From positions 1-64,000 of IMG/VR virus record IMGVR_UViG_3300042889_001061: 64,000 nt of DNA. One strand, written 5' to 3'. The first letter of the stretch is position 1; every line of letters starts with the position of its first letter. Positions 49,890 to 57,954 of the stretch are shown here, one piece after another. Below the pieces are notes generated by a model. That model was not told where the DNA came from. It saw only the letters and a list, made by a program, of their open reading frames with translations, and did not search any database. The DNA comes from a virus. The translations under genes and the position numbers were made by a program.

Positions 49890-50986
49890 GTAAAGAACAA
49901 TATAACTTAACAACAAAAACAGACTACCTAAGTCGCAAGATGTTTCTGGATCCAGCTGGTCCAGTTACTATTCAACGATTCGAAGAAGTCAAATATAAAA
50001 AAATTGCAGATTATGATGCAACTGCACGTGGCTTCTTTTGGCAACCAGAAGAAGTAAGTCTTACAAAAGACAGCAATGATTTTAAAGAAGCCAGTGATGC
50101 AGTCAAACATATCTTTACCAGCAACCTGCTACGTCAAACCGCACTAGATAGTCTACAAGGTCGTGGTCCAACACAGGTATTCACTCCGGTATGTTCATTA
50201 CCAGAAGTAGAAGCACTGATGTATAACTGGGGATTCTTTGAAACCAACATTCACAGTAAGAGTTATAGCCATATTATCCGCAACATCTATAACGTACCCA
50301 AAGATGTATTCAATACTATTCACGACACTAAAGAAATTGTAGACATGGCAAGTAGTGTTGGCAAATATTATGATGCGCTACATTTAATAAACTGCCGCAA
50401 GGAAGTGGGAGAAGTAATTGACGAGCATGAACACATCAAGGCTATCTGGATGGCACTGAATGCTAGCTATGCATTAGAAGCATTTCGCTTTATGGTTAGC
50501 TTTGCTACAAGTTTAGCCATGGTAGAGAACAAAATCTTTATTGGTAACGGTAACATTATCAGTTTGATTCTACAAGACGAATTGTTGCACAAAGGCTGGA
50601 CTGCTTATTTGATCAATCAAGTTGTCAAGGAAGATTCACGCTTTGTCAAAGCCAAACAAGAATGCGAGTCAGAAGTTTATGCTTTGTATGTAGATGTTAT
50701 TCGTGAAGAAAAAGCCTGGGCAGATTACTTGTTCAAGAAAGGTCCGGTTATTGGATTGAACGCTGCCATCTTAAAAGAGTTTGTTGATTACACAGCAGTA
50801 TCTGCATTAAAGGATATCGGTATTAAATATCAAAGTCCGGCCCCTAAATCAACTCCTATTCCTTGGTTTAACAAGCACAGTGACACTAGTAAAAAACAAA
50901 CTGCATTGCAGGAAAATGAAAGCACCAATTATGTTATTGGTATAATGAGCGACAGCATCGATTATGATGTATTACCAACTTTATAA
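49886..50986 (+). CDS. nrdB: Ribonucleotide reductase, class Ia small subunit
   Basis: 366 residues. Di-iron ligands are seen in SLPEVEALMYNWGFFETNIH (Glu, Glu, His) and in MVENKIFIGNGNIISLILQD followed by ELLHKGW (Glu, His). A radical Tyr would lie in the SKSYSHIIRNIYN helix. It generates the tyrosyl radical used by NrdA. Coupled to the upstream gene by ATGA-type overlap. Confidence 0.93.
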   Translation: MSKEQYNLTTKTDYLSRKMFLDPAGPVTIQRFEEVKYKKIADYDATARGFFWQPEEVSLTKDSNDFKEASDAVKHIFTSNLLRQTALDSLQGRGPTQVFTPVCSLPEVEALMYNWGFFETNIHSKSYSHIIRNIYNVPKDVFNTIHDTKEIVDMASSVGKYYDALHLINCRKEVGEVIDEHEHIKAIWMALNASYALEAFRFMVSFATSLAMVENKIFIGNGNIISLILQDELLHKGWTAYLINQVVKEDSRFVKAKQECESEVYALYVDVIREEKAWADYLFKKGPVIGLNAAILKEFVDYTAVSALKDIGIKYQSPAPKSTPIPWFNKHSDTSKKQTALQENESTNYVIGIMSDSIDYDVLPTL

Positions 50987-50997
50987 AGAAAGACATT

Positions 50998-51426
50998 ATG
51001 AAAATCAACGAAGTAGTAGCACAAATTAATGATGCGTGGTTTGAACAAGGTAGTTTCAAAACATTTAAAAAGCCAGCCAAAGAACGCTATGAGATTGCCC
51101 GACAAGCTGGCACAGTTCAAACATTAGAAGGTCCTGTTAATTATGAAGCAGGACATTACATTATGACTGGTCCTAAAGGCGAGCAATATCCAATTACTGC
51201 CGAGAAGTTCAACGCACTGAAAGATGATCAAGGTAACGGCATTGCTACTCCCAAGAAGATTCCCAAGATTGCTAAACTTGCTGATCATAATGGAGTTATT
51301 CACACATCATGGGGCGACTTGAATTACACAACAGGCAACGACTATATTGTTAGACACGCCGCCAACGATTACGGTGCAGTAAAGAAAGATATCTTTGCAC
51401 AAACATATGATACAACAGGAATCTAA
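50998..51426 (+). CDS. PGDYG-like domain protein
   Basis: 142 residues. Two beta segments resemble the PGDYG-type fold: NYEAGHYIMTGPKGEQYPIT and NYTTGNDYIVRHAANDYGAV. The domain has no established biochemical role. N-terminal MKINEVVAQINDAW resembles other small phage proteins here. It lies in the nrd operon between nrdB and the Cys-rich protein, so it may be linked to nucleotide reduction. Confidence 0.6.
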   Translation: MKINEVVAQINDAWFEQGSFKTFKKPAKERYEIARQAGTVQTLEGPVNYEAGHYIMTGPKGEQYPITAEKFNALKDDQGNGIATPKKIPKIAKLADHNGVIHTSWGDLNYTTGNDYIVRHAANDYGAVKKDIFAQTYDTTGI

Positions 51427-51585
51427 ATGCAAATTAGAGTAAAAGAGAATCCAGAAGAATTTGGTAGCTGTGGATGCGGCCGCAGTCCAGATGGCAAGTG
51501 CATCGGCTGGCACGGACTAACCGAAGAACAATATCAAACAGCGTTAGACGAATATGAAAAGAATTTATTTGAGGATGAAGAATGA
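51427..51585 (+). CDS. Cys-rich mini-protein with CDGSH-like motif
   Basis: 52 residues, too short for routine calling but with overlapping start and stop signals. The motif CGCGRSPDGKCIGWH gives C15-x-C17-x7-C25-x3-H29. This is one residue shorter than the C-x-C-x8-C-x3-H cluster site of CDGSH 2Fe-2S proteins. A zinc site is the alternative. It ends in an acidic helix (EEQYQTALDEYEKNLFEDEE). Its TGA overlaps the ATG of glutaredoxin, so the two are co-translated. Confidence 0.6.
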   Translation: MQIRVKENPEEFGSCGCGRSPDGKCIGWHGLTEEQYQTALDEYEKNLFEDEE

Positions 51586-51821
51586 AAATAGAAATTTATA
51601 CAAAGGACTCATGTCCATACTGCACACAAGCCAAGAACTTGTTTAAAAGCAAAGGCTGGGAGTTCACAGAACACTATATCACAGCAGAAACAAGAGAAAC
51701 ATTGTTAGAAAATCTAACAACAAGATTGGGGTCAGCACCACGCACAGTGCCTCAAATCTTTATCGATGATCAGGCCATTGGAGGTTATACTGATCTAGTC
51801 TCGTGGTTAAAAACTCAATAA
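51582..51821 (+). CDS. nrdC: Glutaredoxin (NrdC-like)
   Basis: 79 residues. Active site CPYC (11-14) in YTKDSCPYCTQAK, cis-Pro TVPQIFIDD and GGYTDLVSWL at the C-terminus. It reduces the C-terminal Cys pair of NrdA, and could also serve the peroxiredoxin encoded at 22595. Confidence 0.92.
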   Translation: MKIEIYTKDSCPYCTQAKNLFKSKGWEFTEHYITAETRETLLENLTTRLGSAPRTVPQIFIDDQAIGGYTDLVSWLKTQ

Positions 51822-51824
51822 ATA
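51818..51824 (+). promoter_or_regulatory. Late box ATAAATA, leaderless geometry
   Basis: Overlaps the glutaredoxin stop; ends 5 nt before the ATG at 51830; no Shine-Dalgarno. Confidence 0.55.
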
Positions 51825-51829
51825 CATAT

Positions 51830-52138
51830 ATGTTAAAAGAAAACAAAATTGGTCATACAGTCAGTATGAAACTAGCCAACGGCGACGAAGTCGTGGGCAA
51901 AATTACAGGTCAAACCGCAGAGGGTCTTACTATCAGTAAGCCTGTTATTTTAGCTGCCAGCAGAGATGGATTACAAATGATTCCTTTCATGATGACTGCT
52001 GAACCCAACAGCGACTTTGTATTCAAAGCACATACAATTATGTGCGTTGCAGACACTAACGATCAAGTAGCAGATGCTTATCTTGAAAGTACAACTGGAA
52101 TCAAACCAGTAAGAAATTCAAGTAGTATTATATTATAA
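51830..52138 (+). CDS. Small Sm-like (LSm-fold) late protein
   Basis: 102 residues. The start IGHTVSMKLANGDEVVGKIT resembles the Sm1 motif of LSm/Hfq-type barrels (beta strand, 'NG-x-x-x-G'). The rest is beta-rich with a C-terminal acidic helix (DTNDQVADAYLESTTG). It lies directly before the PAAR spike-tip gene, so a baseplate role is also possible. Late box 5 nt upstream. Confidence 0.5.
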   Translation: MLKENKIGHTVSMKLANGDEVVGKITGQTAEGLTISKPVILAASRDGLQMIPFMMTAEPNSDFVFKAHTIMCVADTNDQVADAYLESTTGIKPVRNSSSIIL

Positions 52139-52139
52139 T

Positions 52140-52415
52140 ATGCCACAAGTACATAGATTAACTGATGACAATACTGCTGGTGCCCCTATCATCACAGTAA
52201 TTCAAAACTCTGTGTACACAAACTATTTGTTGACTAGTGTAGATGGCAGTCCAGTTGCAGGACACGGGCCTGGAGTTCACGCCGGCCCGGTGACTGCTAA
52301 TGGCAGTCCTAATGTATTCATTGAATATATACCTGTAAATAGACTGGGCGATCCTGACACTTGCGGACATCCTAGAGCAATAGGTAGTCCGGATGTCTAT
52401 GCCAATGGCGGTTAA
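52140..52415 (+). CDS. PAAR-repeat spike tip (T4 gp5.4-like)
   Basis: 91 residues (T4 gp5.4 has 97). The repeating PAAR pattern is clear: GHGPGVHAGPVTANGSPNVF, VNRLGDPDTCGHPRAIGSPD and VYANGG. Conserved His and Cys residues bind one metal ion at the tip of a conical spike on the gp5-like needle that pierces the outer membrane. It begins 1 nt after the preceding stop codon. Confidence 0.85.
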   Translation: MPQVHRLTDDNTAGAPIITVIQNSVYTNYLLTSVDGSPVAGHGPGVHAGPVTANGSPNVFIEYIPVNRLGDPDTCGHPRAIGSPDVYANGG

Positions 52416-52421
52416 ATGCTA

Positions 52422-52429
52422 GGTAAATA
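52422..52429 (+). promoter_or_regulatory. Late box GGTAAATA, leaderless geometry
   Basis: Ends 5 nt before the ATG at 52435; no Shine-Dalgarno. Confidence 0.6.
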
Positions 52430-52434
52430 CTAGT

Positions 52435-54597
52435 ATGGCAACATTACCACCAATTAATGCAGGCGCATTAAAACTAACCTTTCCTACTAACCTTCCTAAG
52501 AACGAAAAAGATCTTATCTGTATGCTACTTGCTGGCAGATTAAAAGATCTACTTAATGGACGCTTGGTATGTGCTCAACTTGCCATAGATGATTTAATCA
52601 AAGATGCAACTGGAATCAGTGCATTAAGCTCACTGCGTGATTCTCTTGTCGGAATGAAATCTGCAATTGACAGAATGAAATCTGCAACAGGCTACGACAA
52701 GATATTACAAGGTGTGAATCAAGCACTGGGTCAAGTCAATAACGTATTCAGCTTAGGAGGGCTGTGCCCCAGCCCAATTCGTGCTCCTATGATACCAGAC
52801 TTGTTGGGGCAGTTGAATGCAAATCTATTTGGCCAAGGACTTAATATTTTAAATGCATTGGGCAAGGTCAGTAACCCTAGCATGTGCTTGGGCGGCGGCC
52901 CCGGCGGCTTTGGTATCAATTGGAACAGTATGCCAGGCGACTTAAGAAATCTTAAAAATGCAATCAAGCAAGCAGGTAATACACCATCTGCTACGATTAA
53001 TGCTTTTAATCAAAATTTAAAATCGCAGACATCTAGATTAAAATCAGAAGTAAAAAGACTAGAACAAAATTTAGCAGATCCATTAGGACTAAACAATAAA
53101 CTTAATACAGCAAGAAATTTGCAACGTGCTAAGAGTGTCAGCGATGGGTATCCGGTAAAAGACAGTCGCGGCATTCTTCATGACAACGTTTTAAAGTCAA
53201 TGGTATCTGCTGACATTGAATCAGTGATAGACAATGGAGATCGAACTCCAATTAAGTATGTGACTAAACCAATTCTTGACTATTGCGGAGTTGTAATAGG
53301 CTATGAAAAAGTAGCAGTCACTGGTGATCCGGCATATATAGGCTGGGACCCAAATGGAGATCTTAGTCTCAACACAGATCATCCAACCGTTAATCCCGTT
53401 GCAGGTTATGCCAGCTTTAAATATACGTTTAAGCAAGAAGGCAATACAGTCAAGGTCTATGATAGCATAGGCGCAGTAGTCACCGATTTGTCTTTGTCGA
53501 GAGGTGTTGCTTACAGACTTAATTTTGAATTAACTAACAAAGAAATTCAATTTTATTCTGATCCTGCTTATACAACGGTATGGACAGAAGGTTTAACCTA
53601 CAGTAGAAATCCGGAATACGGTACAGACATGGAAATTATAACTCCTGATGTTAATACAAAATTTGTCCGAGGAGAACTAGATTGGGCAGTATTAATAGAA
53701 AATCCAACAACACCCAATATCGTTTATTGGAAAACTAATAACAATAGCTCGGCTGGCAGTTTTGTTATCACAGGCGAAACTTCGATCCCATTGTCAGATA
53801 GAACGTATGACATATCGATGGCAGTTAAAAAAGCCTGCCTACATTTAGTAAACGTTCCAGCAAGCTCTGCGATTCCTGTAAACTACGAAAACTTTTTAGG
53901 ATCGCCTACTTCGTTTACTACGACAAGAACATATAACACAGTAACAACAATATACGATTCAAGTGGTAATATAACAAGTACAACATCTTTATCTTCGATA
54001 CCAATGACAGTAAAAGAAGATACAGAAACCAGTGACGAACTAGGAAACACTGATCCAAATAATAAAGTAATTAAATCAGTGGCAAGATTTAATGCTGCCT
54101 CGTATTTAATAACCAAACGTTATATAAGCACAGAAAACGGATTGGAATATACTCAGATTTATTTTTATCTATCTCCTAGTCAAAACGAAGCCAATGCTAC
54201 ATATTGTATATTATTGAAGTTTGATGATCCAATTACAATTTTAAATTCTTCTAAGTTACCTTATACTGATAATTATTCTTATAAGTTAACCAGATTAATA
54301 AAATCTGGCAGCGAGTTCATTCCAGTAACTACACCAATTTCAAATTCGGATGAAACCAAATTCGAACTAGTGCAATCAAATGGCAAAGAATTTATTAGAT
54401 GGAATCTTACTTCGTTTAATGAATCTGACAAAGCAACTGTTCCTAAAAATGAATTTATATTTCAAACTGATATAGAAATAGATCCCACAGATCTTTCAAG
54501 GAATTTTATTGTTTCTAATCCAAAAGAATACAGAACATATTTCTATTTTAAATTCGGTGACGGAACCGCCATCCAATCTACTATTACACTGATATAA
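52435..54597 (+). CDS. Large baseplate-associated virion protein
   Basis: 720 residues, not assigned to a T4 gene. Residues 1-240 are helical and Gly/Leu-rich (LICMLLAGRLKDLLNGRLVC; a coiled-coil end at SEVKRLEQNLADPLGLNNKL). Residues 250-720 are beta-rich, with Thr/Ser/Asn repeats typical of virion surface or lever proteins (SVIDNGDRTPIKYVTKPILD; TRTYNTVTTIYDSSGNITST). It directly follows the PAAR tip, supporting a baseplate hub or wedge role. Translation probably begins on a leaderless mRNA. Confidence 0.6.
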   Translation: MATLPPINAGALKLTFPTNLPKNEKDLICMLLAGRLKDLLNGRLVCAQLAIDDLIKDATGISALSSLRDSLVGMKSAIDRMKSATGYDKILQGVNQALGQVNNVFSLGGLCPSPIRAPMIPDLLGQLNANLFGQGLNILNALGKVSNPSMCLGGGPGGFGINWNSMPGDLRNLKNAIKQAGNTPSATINAFNQNLKSQTSRLKSEVKRLEQNLADPLGLNNKLNTARNLQRAKSVSDGYPVKDSRGILHDNVLKSMVSADIESVIDNGDRTPIKYVTKPILDYCGVVIGYEKVAVTGDPAYIGWDPNGDLSLNTDHPTVNPVAGYASFKYTFKQEGNTVKVYDSIGAVVTDLSLSRGVAYRLNFELTNKEIQFYSDPAYTTVWTEGLTYSRNPEYGTDMEIITPDVNTKFVRGELDWAVLIENPTTPNIVYWKTNNNSSAGSFVITGETSIPLSDRTYDISMAVKKACLHLVNVPASSAIPVNYENFLGSPTSFTTTRTYNTVTTIYDSSGNITSTTSLSSIPMTVKEDTETSDELGNTDPNNKVIKSVARFNAASYLITKRYISTENGLEYTQIYFYLSPSQNEANATYCILLKFDDPITILNSSKLPYTDNYSYKLTRLIKSGSEFIPVTTPISNSDETKFELVQSNGKEFIRWNLTSFNESDKATVPKNEFIFQTDIEIDPTDLSRNFIVSNPKEYRTYFYFKFGDGTAIQSTITLI

Positions 54598-54618
54598 ATT
54601 AATTTGGTAAATTAGCAT

Positions 54619-54647
54619 TTGACATAAAGTCGAAATCAGTATATAAT
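54619..54647 (+). promoter_or_regulatory. Consensus sigma70 promoter
   Basis: TTGACA (54619-54624), 17-nt spacer, TATAAT (54642-54647). Confidence 0.88.
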
Positions 54648-54668
54648 TATGCACTAGGAGTAATTCTA

Positions 54669-55142
54669 ATGCTTAAACAAATTGCCAAATTACTTACCAA
54701 AATTGGTAGACAACGTATTATTTTAGACCGAGAAAGCAATGAGCCTTATTTGGAACGTTACTATGTATTTCTCAAAGATAGAACATGGTTTCCATTTAAT
54801 ATCTTCCTGCATAAATTTTTAAAATCTGATCCGGATGATGTTCATGATCATCCATGGCCTTATGCCTCCCTGATACTTAAAGGCGGATATTGGGAATGGA
54901 TTCCTCATTTTAATAGTCAGGGACAAAAGATTGGTGAATACCAAGTTTGGCGTGCTGCCGGAAGTTTTAGAATAAACAGTGCAAATAGTTATCACAGAAT
55001 TGAGTTAGATCCCACAGTGGAATGTTGGACAATGTTTATGCCCGGCCCCCAAAAACGTGAATGGGGATTTTTAGTTAACAACAAATGGATACACAATGAC
55101 GAATACATTAAACAACGTACTGCTACAGCCTCCAAGCAGTGA
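54669..55142 (+). CDS. Cupin-like protein
   Basis: 157 residues. A cupin core is suggested by DPDDVHDHPWPYASLILKGG (His-x-His metal site) and RINSANSYHRIELDPTVECW (second His), with CWTMFMPGPQKREWGFLVN at the end. Cupins include dioxygenases, epimerases and sugar-binding proteins; function cannot be told. First gene of an early operon from a perfect sigma70 promoter with AGGAG. The next gene starts 47 nt before its end in another frame. Confidence 0.65.
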   Translation: MLKQIAKLLTKIGRQRIILDRESNEPYLERYYVFLKDRTWFPFNIFLHKFLKSDPDDVHDHPWPYASLILKGGYWEWIPHFNSQGQKIGEYQVWRAAGSFRINSANSYHRIELDPTVECWTMFMPGPQKREWGFLVNNKWIHNDEYIKQRTATASKQ

Positions 55143-55437
55143 ATGGACAGAAGAACAAGTAACTACATTTCGTAGTTGGTTAGTGGGAATGTTACAGATA
55201 GGTCCAGTAACTGTGACATTTAATAAAAAAGATGGTGCAGAACGTGTAATGACTTGTAGCCTGCAACCAGAATTATTGCCACCTGCACCCGTACACGAAT
55301 CTAATACCAATAATCCCATTGACTTTCCAAAAGTTAAAAAAGAAAATCTAAACATTATTTCAGTATATGATTTAGAAGCAACTGCTTGGCGGAGTTTTAC
55401 AGTTAAGAACGTTACCAATGTAACATTAAAATTATGA
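55096..55437 (+). CDS. SH3-barrel-like (DUF2693-type) protein
   Basis: 113 residues. FNKKDGAERVMTCSLQPELL followed by ISVYDLEATAWRSFTVKNV matches the small barrel proteins of aquatic phages labelled DUF2693-type. They have no known activity. It overlaps the cupin gene by 47 nt in a different frame, an unusually long overlap, and the following gene by 4 nt. Confidence 0.6.
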   Translation: MTNTLNNVLLQPPSSEWTEEQVTTFRSWLVGMLQIGPVTVTFNKKDGAERVMTCSLQPELLPPAPVHESNTNNPIDFPKVKKENLNIISVYDLEATAWRSFTVKNVTNVTLKL

Positions 55438-55886
55438 AAAGATATTATTTTGCCTATGGCATGAACACTAACGTCGCTGAAATGGCAAATCGTTGTCCCA
55501 AGGCTGTTAATCTCGGTCGTTGTACATTAACTGGCTTTGAATTAAAGTTTCGACTTCACGCTGACATTGACGAAGTTGTGGGCAGTGAAATGGAAGGTGT
55601 TCTTTGGGACATCACTGAAGAATGCGAACAAGCATTGGATCGTTTGGAAGGATATCCCTTTTACTATGATAAAATTGAAGTAATAGTTATCCCAGACACG
55701 CCAGTTAATAACAATACACATATCCGTGCCATGGCTTATATTATGAACACCAAAGGTGCAGAAGAAGCTCCTAGTACTGGCTACGAAGATTGTTTGATTG
55801 AAGGCTACACAGCAAATGGATTGGATGTCAACAAGTTGACAAAAAAGGTCGATTCACTTATAATTAATCAAACAGGCTATGTATAA
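55434..55886 (+). CDS. Gamma-glutamylcyclotransferase-like protein
   Basis: 150 residues. YYFAYGMNTN is the N-terminal YGxN nucleotide-like loop of the GGCT/AIG2 fold; GRCTLTGFELKFR, MEGVLWDITEECEQALDRLE and GYPFYYDKIEV complete the pattern. The family releases 5-oxoproline from gamma-glutamyl peptides, affecting glutathione. With the glutaredoxin and peroxiredoxin it hints at phage control of thiol redox. Overlaps both neighbours. Confidence 0.75.
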   Translation: MKRYYFAYGMNTNVAEMANRCPKAVNLGRCTLTGFELKFRLHADIDEVVGSEMEGVLWDITEECEQALDRLEGYPFYYDKIEVIVIPDTPVNNNTHIRAMAYIMNTKGAEEAPSTGYEDCLIEGYTANGLDVNKLTKKVDSLIINQTGYV

Positions 55887-56181
55887 ACAGGACAGCGTTC
55901 GTCAAGTGTTAATGGATTTTAAGATAACTATTACTGGCAATAAAGTAAAGCGTCAGTACAATGCAAATCCATTTACACATATTAACACAAGTTGGGATGA
56001 CCCCATTTTTTATAAACCAGAAGAAGAACATGTTACAATGATCACAGCAGAGATTCCAGAACGAGAATTTACAGCAATGGCAGATGTATTGTGCGAGTTC
56101 AGAGACTTGATGAGAGATCCAGAAACAGCAAGATTGTTAATGGAAGCAAGATTTATAAATAGATTAAAAGGTAATAGATAA
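55879..56181 (+). CDS. Small hypothetical protein
   Basis: 100 residues. An N-terminal beta region (VLMDFKITITGNKVKRQYNA) is followed by helices with charged residues (REFTAMADVLCEFRDLMRDP; TARLLMEARFINRLKGN). No family match. Overlaps the GGCT-like gene by 8 nt and ends 1 nt before the next start. Confidence 0.5.
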   Translation: MYKQDSVRQVLMDFKITITGNKVKRQYNANPFTHINTSWDDPIFYKPEEEHVTMITAEIPEREFTAMADVLCEFRDLMRDPETARLLMEARFINRLKGNR

Positions 56182-56182
56182 T

Positions 56183-57025
56183 ATGGCACAACATACACGC
56201 TACTGGAGTTGTACACCTTTTGCAGACTGGCTCCGAGGTACTAAAAAACTCAGTGCTGGCACAGCAGAGGAATGGGATGACTGGACAACAGCCGCACAGA
56301 TGAAGCACAATTTTCGCTATTGGTTAGCGGAAGAAGCACTTGGACATATCCAAGATTTTGTAACATGGCCTATAAGGACTTTATATGATATTAAATACTA
56401 CATTAACAACCGTTTTGTTACCCGCACTCATAGCCTTACCGCTCATCCCCGGGATATTAAGCCTGGCCAGTGGCAAGACGTGGGGAACCGCTTTTTGCCT
56501 TGCTTATTCAATGAGCTTGTTGATTTTGTTGAAATAGAATCAGCATGGAGTCATATTGCCTGGGGCAGTAAAGAAGATCGTGAGAAATACAATACTCCTT
56601 TCTATGCCAGTGGCTGGTGGCGTTGGAGAACTTGGCGTTGCCCACAAGCAGGCATAGATCATCTTGACTGGGCAATGACTTTGACAAACGGTGAATGGTG
56701 CAAGCCGGAAGATACAGACTATGGCAAGCCCACTGGTCAAGCAGAACGTGCAAAAGAGATCAAAGAACTTTATACATGGTGGACTACAGTATATCCTAAT
56801 CGTCTTGATCCACATGATGCCAGTGGGTGGAGTGATTATTGCGAAGCAAGTCGTATTGCCAACGGCGGCAAGCTAAGTTGGTCGGGCAAGGATAAAACTC
56901 CCGAGCTTAAAGAAATGAGCGATAAATCGCACAAGCTTCTGCAGGAAATAGAGTCAGCCTATGAAGCAGAAGATGAAGCTATGATGATCCGTTTAATTAA
57001 AGCAAGAGATAGTCTATGGACATAA
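56183..57025 (+). CDS. Trp-rich conserved phage protein
   Basis: 280 residues. Very rich in Trp and His (YWSCTPFADWLRGTKKLSAG; FYASGWWRWRTWRCPQAGID; MTLTNGEWCKPEDTDYGKPT). This N-terminal 'W-x-C-x-pFADW' style recurs in large aquatic phages without known function. C-terminal acidic helix (SHKLLQEIESAYEAEDEAMM). The next small gene begins inside its stop region. Confidence 0.55.
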   Translation: MAQHTRYWSCTPFADWLRGTKKLSAGTAEEWDDWTTAAQMKHNFRYWLAEEALGHIQDFVTWPIRTLYDIKYYINNRFVTRTHSLTAHPRDIKPGQWQDVGNRFLPCLFNELVDFVEIESAWSHIAWGSKEDREKYNTPFYASGWWRWRTWRCPQAGIDHLDWAMTLTNGEWCKPEDTDYGKPTGQAERAKEIKELYTWWTTVYPNRLDPHDASGWSDYCEASRIANGGKLSWSGKDKTPELKEMSDKSHKLLQEIESAYEAEDEAMMIRLIKARDSLWT

Positions 57026-57189
57026 ACCCAAATTATTGTAAGTGCGGTAATAAAAGGAAATATTCCGATCAATACGATGCCTATTACTGTGATTCCTGCA
57101 ATAAATGGTTAGAAGCAAAATGTAACCACCCAGAATGCGAATATTGTCCTAATCGTCCAGAGAATCCTGTCAACGAAACTATAACCTAA
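57016..57189 (+). CDS. Small zinc-ribbon protein
   Basis: 57 residues, overlapping the previous gene by 10 nt. Cys pairs CKCG and CDSC form a zinc ribbon; a second metal site may use CNHPECEYC. No family name can be given; such proteins often bind nucleic acids or RNA polymerase. Confidence 0.55.
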   Translation: MDINPNYCKCGNKRKYSDQYDAYYCDSCNKWLEAKCNHPECEYCPNRPENPVNETIT

Positions 57190-57218
57190 AACGTTAAATA
57201 TATAAGAAGGAGATAATT

Positions 57219-57521
57219 ATGAAAAAATTATTCATCACTCTGGCATTAGCCTGTGTAACATTGCCTGCATTGGCACAACATCATGGATACCGTCATCACA
57301 ATCACCACTATCGAGGTCCGGGATACGGCAGCTGGGTAGCACCGCTAATTATTGGCGGTGCTATTAGTTATACATTAACTAGACCTGAGCCTATAATTAT
57401 ACAGCAACCAGTATATATCGAACAGCAACCAATACCATTAAATCAAAATTGTGGTCCGTGGAAAGAAGTCTGGACTTCTGATGGCAAAATTTATAGAGAA
57501 AGAACTTGTACTAGTCAATAA
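57219..57521 (+). CDS. Secreted His/Tyr-rich small protein
   Basis: 100 residues. Signal peptide MKKLFITLALACVTLPALAQ. It is followed by a His-rich stretch (HHGYRHHNHHYRGPGYGSWV) able to bind divalent metals, a Gly-rich hydrophobic segment (APLIIGGAISYTL), and a Cys pair at the end (NCGPWKEVWTSDG; ERTCTSQ) that may form a disulfide. Host-like periplasmic design. AAGGAG precedes the ATG. Role unknown; metal buffering or envelope change is possible. Confidence 0.6.
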   Translation: MKKLFITLALACVTLPALAQHHGYRHHNHHYRGPGYGSWVAPLIIGGAISYTLTRPEPIIIQQPVYIEQQPIPLNQNCGPWKEVWTSDGKIYRERTCTSQ

Positions 57522-57603
57522 CTAATACTGACGCCGACCTAAACTATTCGTATTAAACATTTATACGGTACTACTTTTAAGTACTAGTGTAAATGTTTTT
57601 AGT

Positions 57604-57690
57604 GGATAGTTGGTCGAGAGGCTTATGACACCAATCTCCGAAGTTGGCAAAGACGCGAGTCTTTCAGGGGTTCAAATCCCCTACTATCCT
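57604..57690 (+). tRNA. Class II (serine/leucine-type) tRNA with CCG anticodon
   Basis: All cloverleaf parts pair. The acceptor is GGATAGT (57604-57610) / ACTATCC (57683-57689). The D arm is GTC/GAC with GG in the loop. The anticodon stem is CCAAT/GTTGG, loop CTCCGAA, giving anticodon CCG. The variable arm is long (AAAGAC-GCGA-GTCTTT). The T arm is AGGGG-TTCAAAT-CCCCT. CCA is not encoded and position 73 is T. The long arm is that of Ser or Leu tRNA, but CCG reads the arginine codon CGG. It may insert serine, may be Leu/Ser derived, or may not be charged. Confidence 0.75.
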
Positions 57691-57703
57691 CTAAGAACAT
57701 TTT

Positions 57704-57949
57704 ATGAAAACAATTATTTTATTAACAACAATCTTACTATCGGGGTGTAGTTCACTGAACACAGTATTGTATAACAGTGCCAATGCTTGTTTAGAAGCAC
57801 AGAAATCAATTAGTAAAGATTCTGCGATGACAGAAATTGCAAGATTAAATGCAATACAAGAAATAGCAAAAACTGCCAACGATGAAACTAAAAGGACATT
57901 GTCGTCTTTAATAAATAATAAACGACAAACTGATATTATATGTAAATAA
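57704..57949 (+). CDS. Small lipoprotein, possible outer-membrane spanin-type
   Basis: 81 residues. Lipoprotein signal MKTIILLTTILLSGC with lipobox LSGC (C15), followed by a helical region (LEAQKSISKDSAMTEIARLN; IQEIAKTANDETKRTLSSLI) and a final Cys (IICK). A coiled helix behind a lipid anchor fits an o-spanin or unimolecular envelope protein, but no partner gene is seen. Confidence 0.6.
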   Translation: MKTIILLTTILLSGCSSLNTVLYNSANACLEAQKSISKDSAMTEIARLNAIQEIAKTANDETKRTLSSLINNKRQTDIICK

Positions 57950-57954
57950 AAGTT

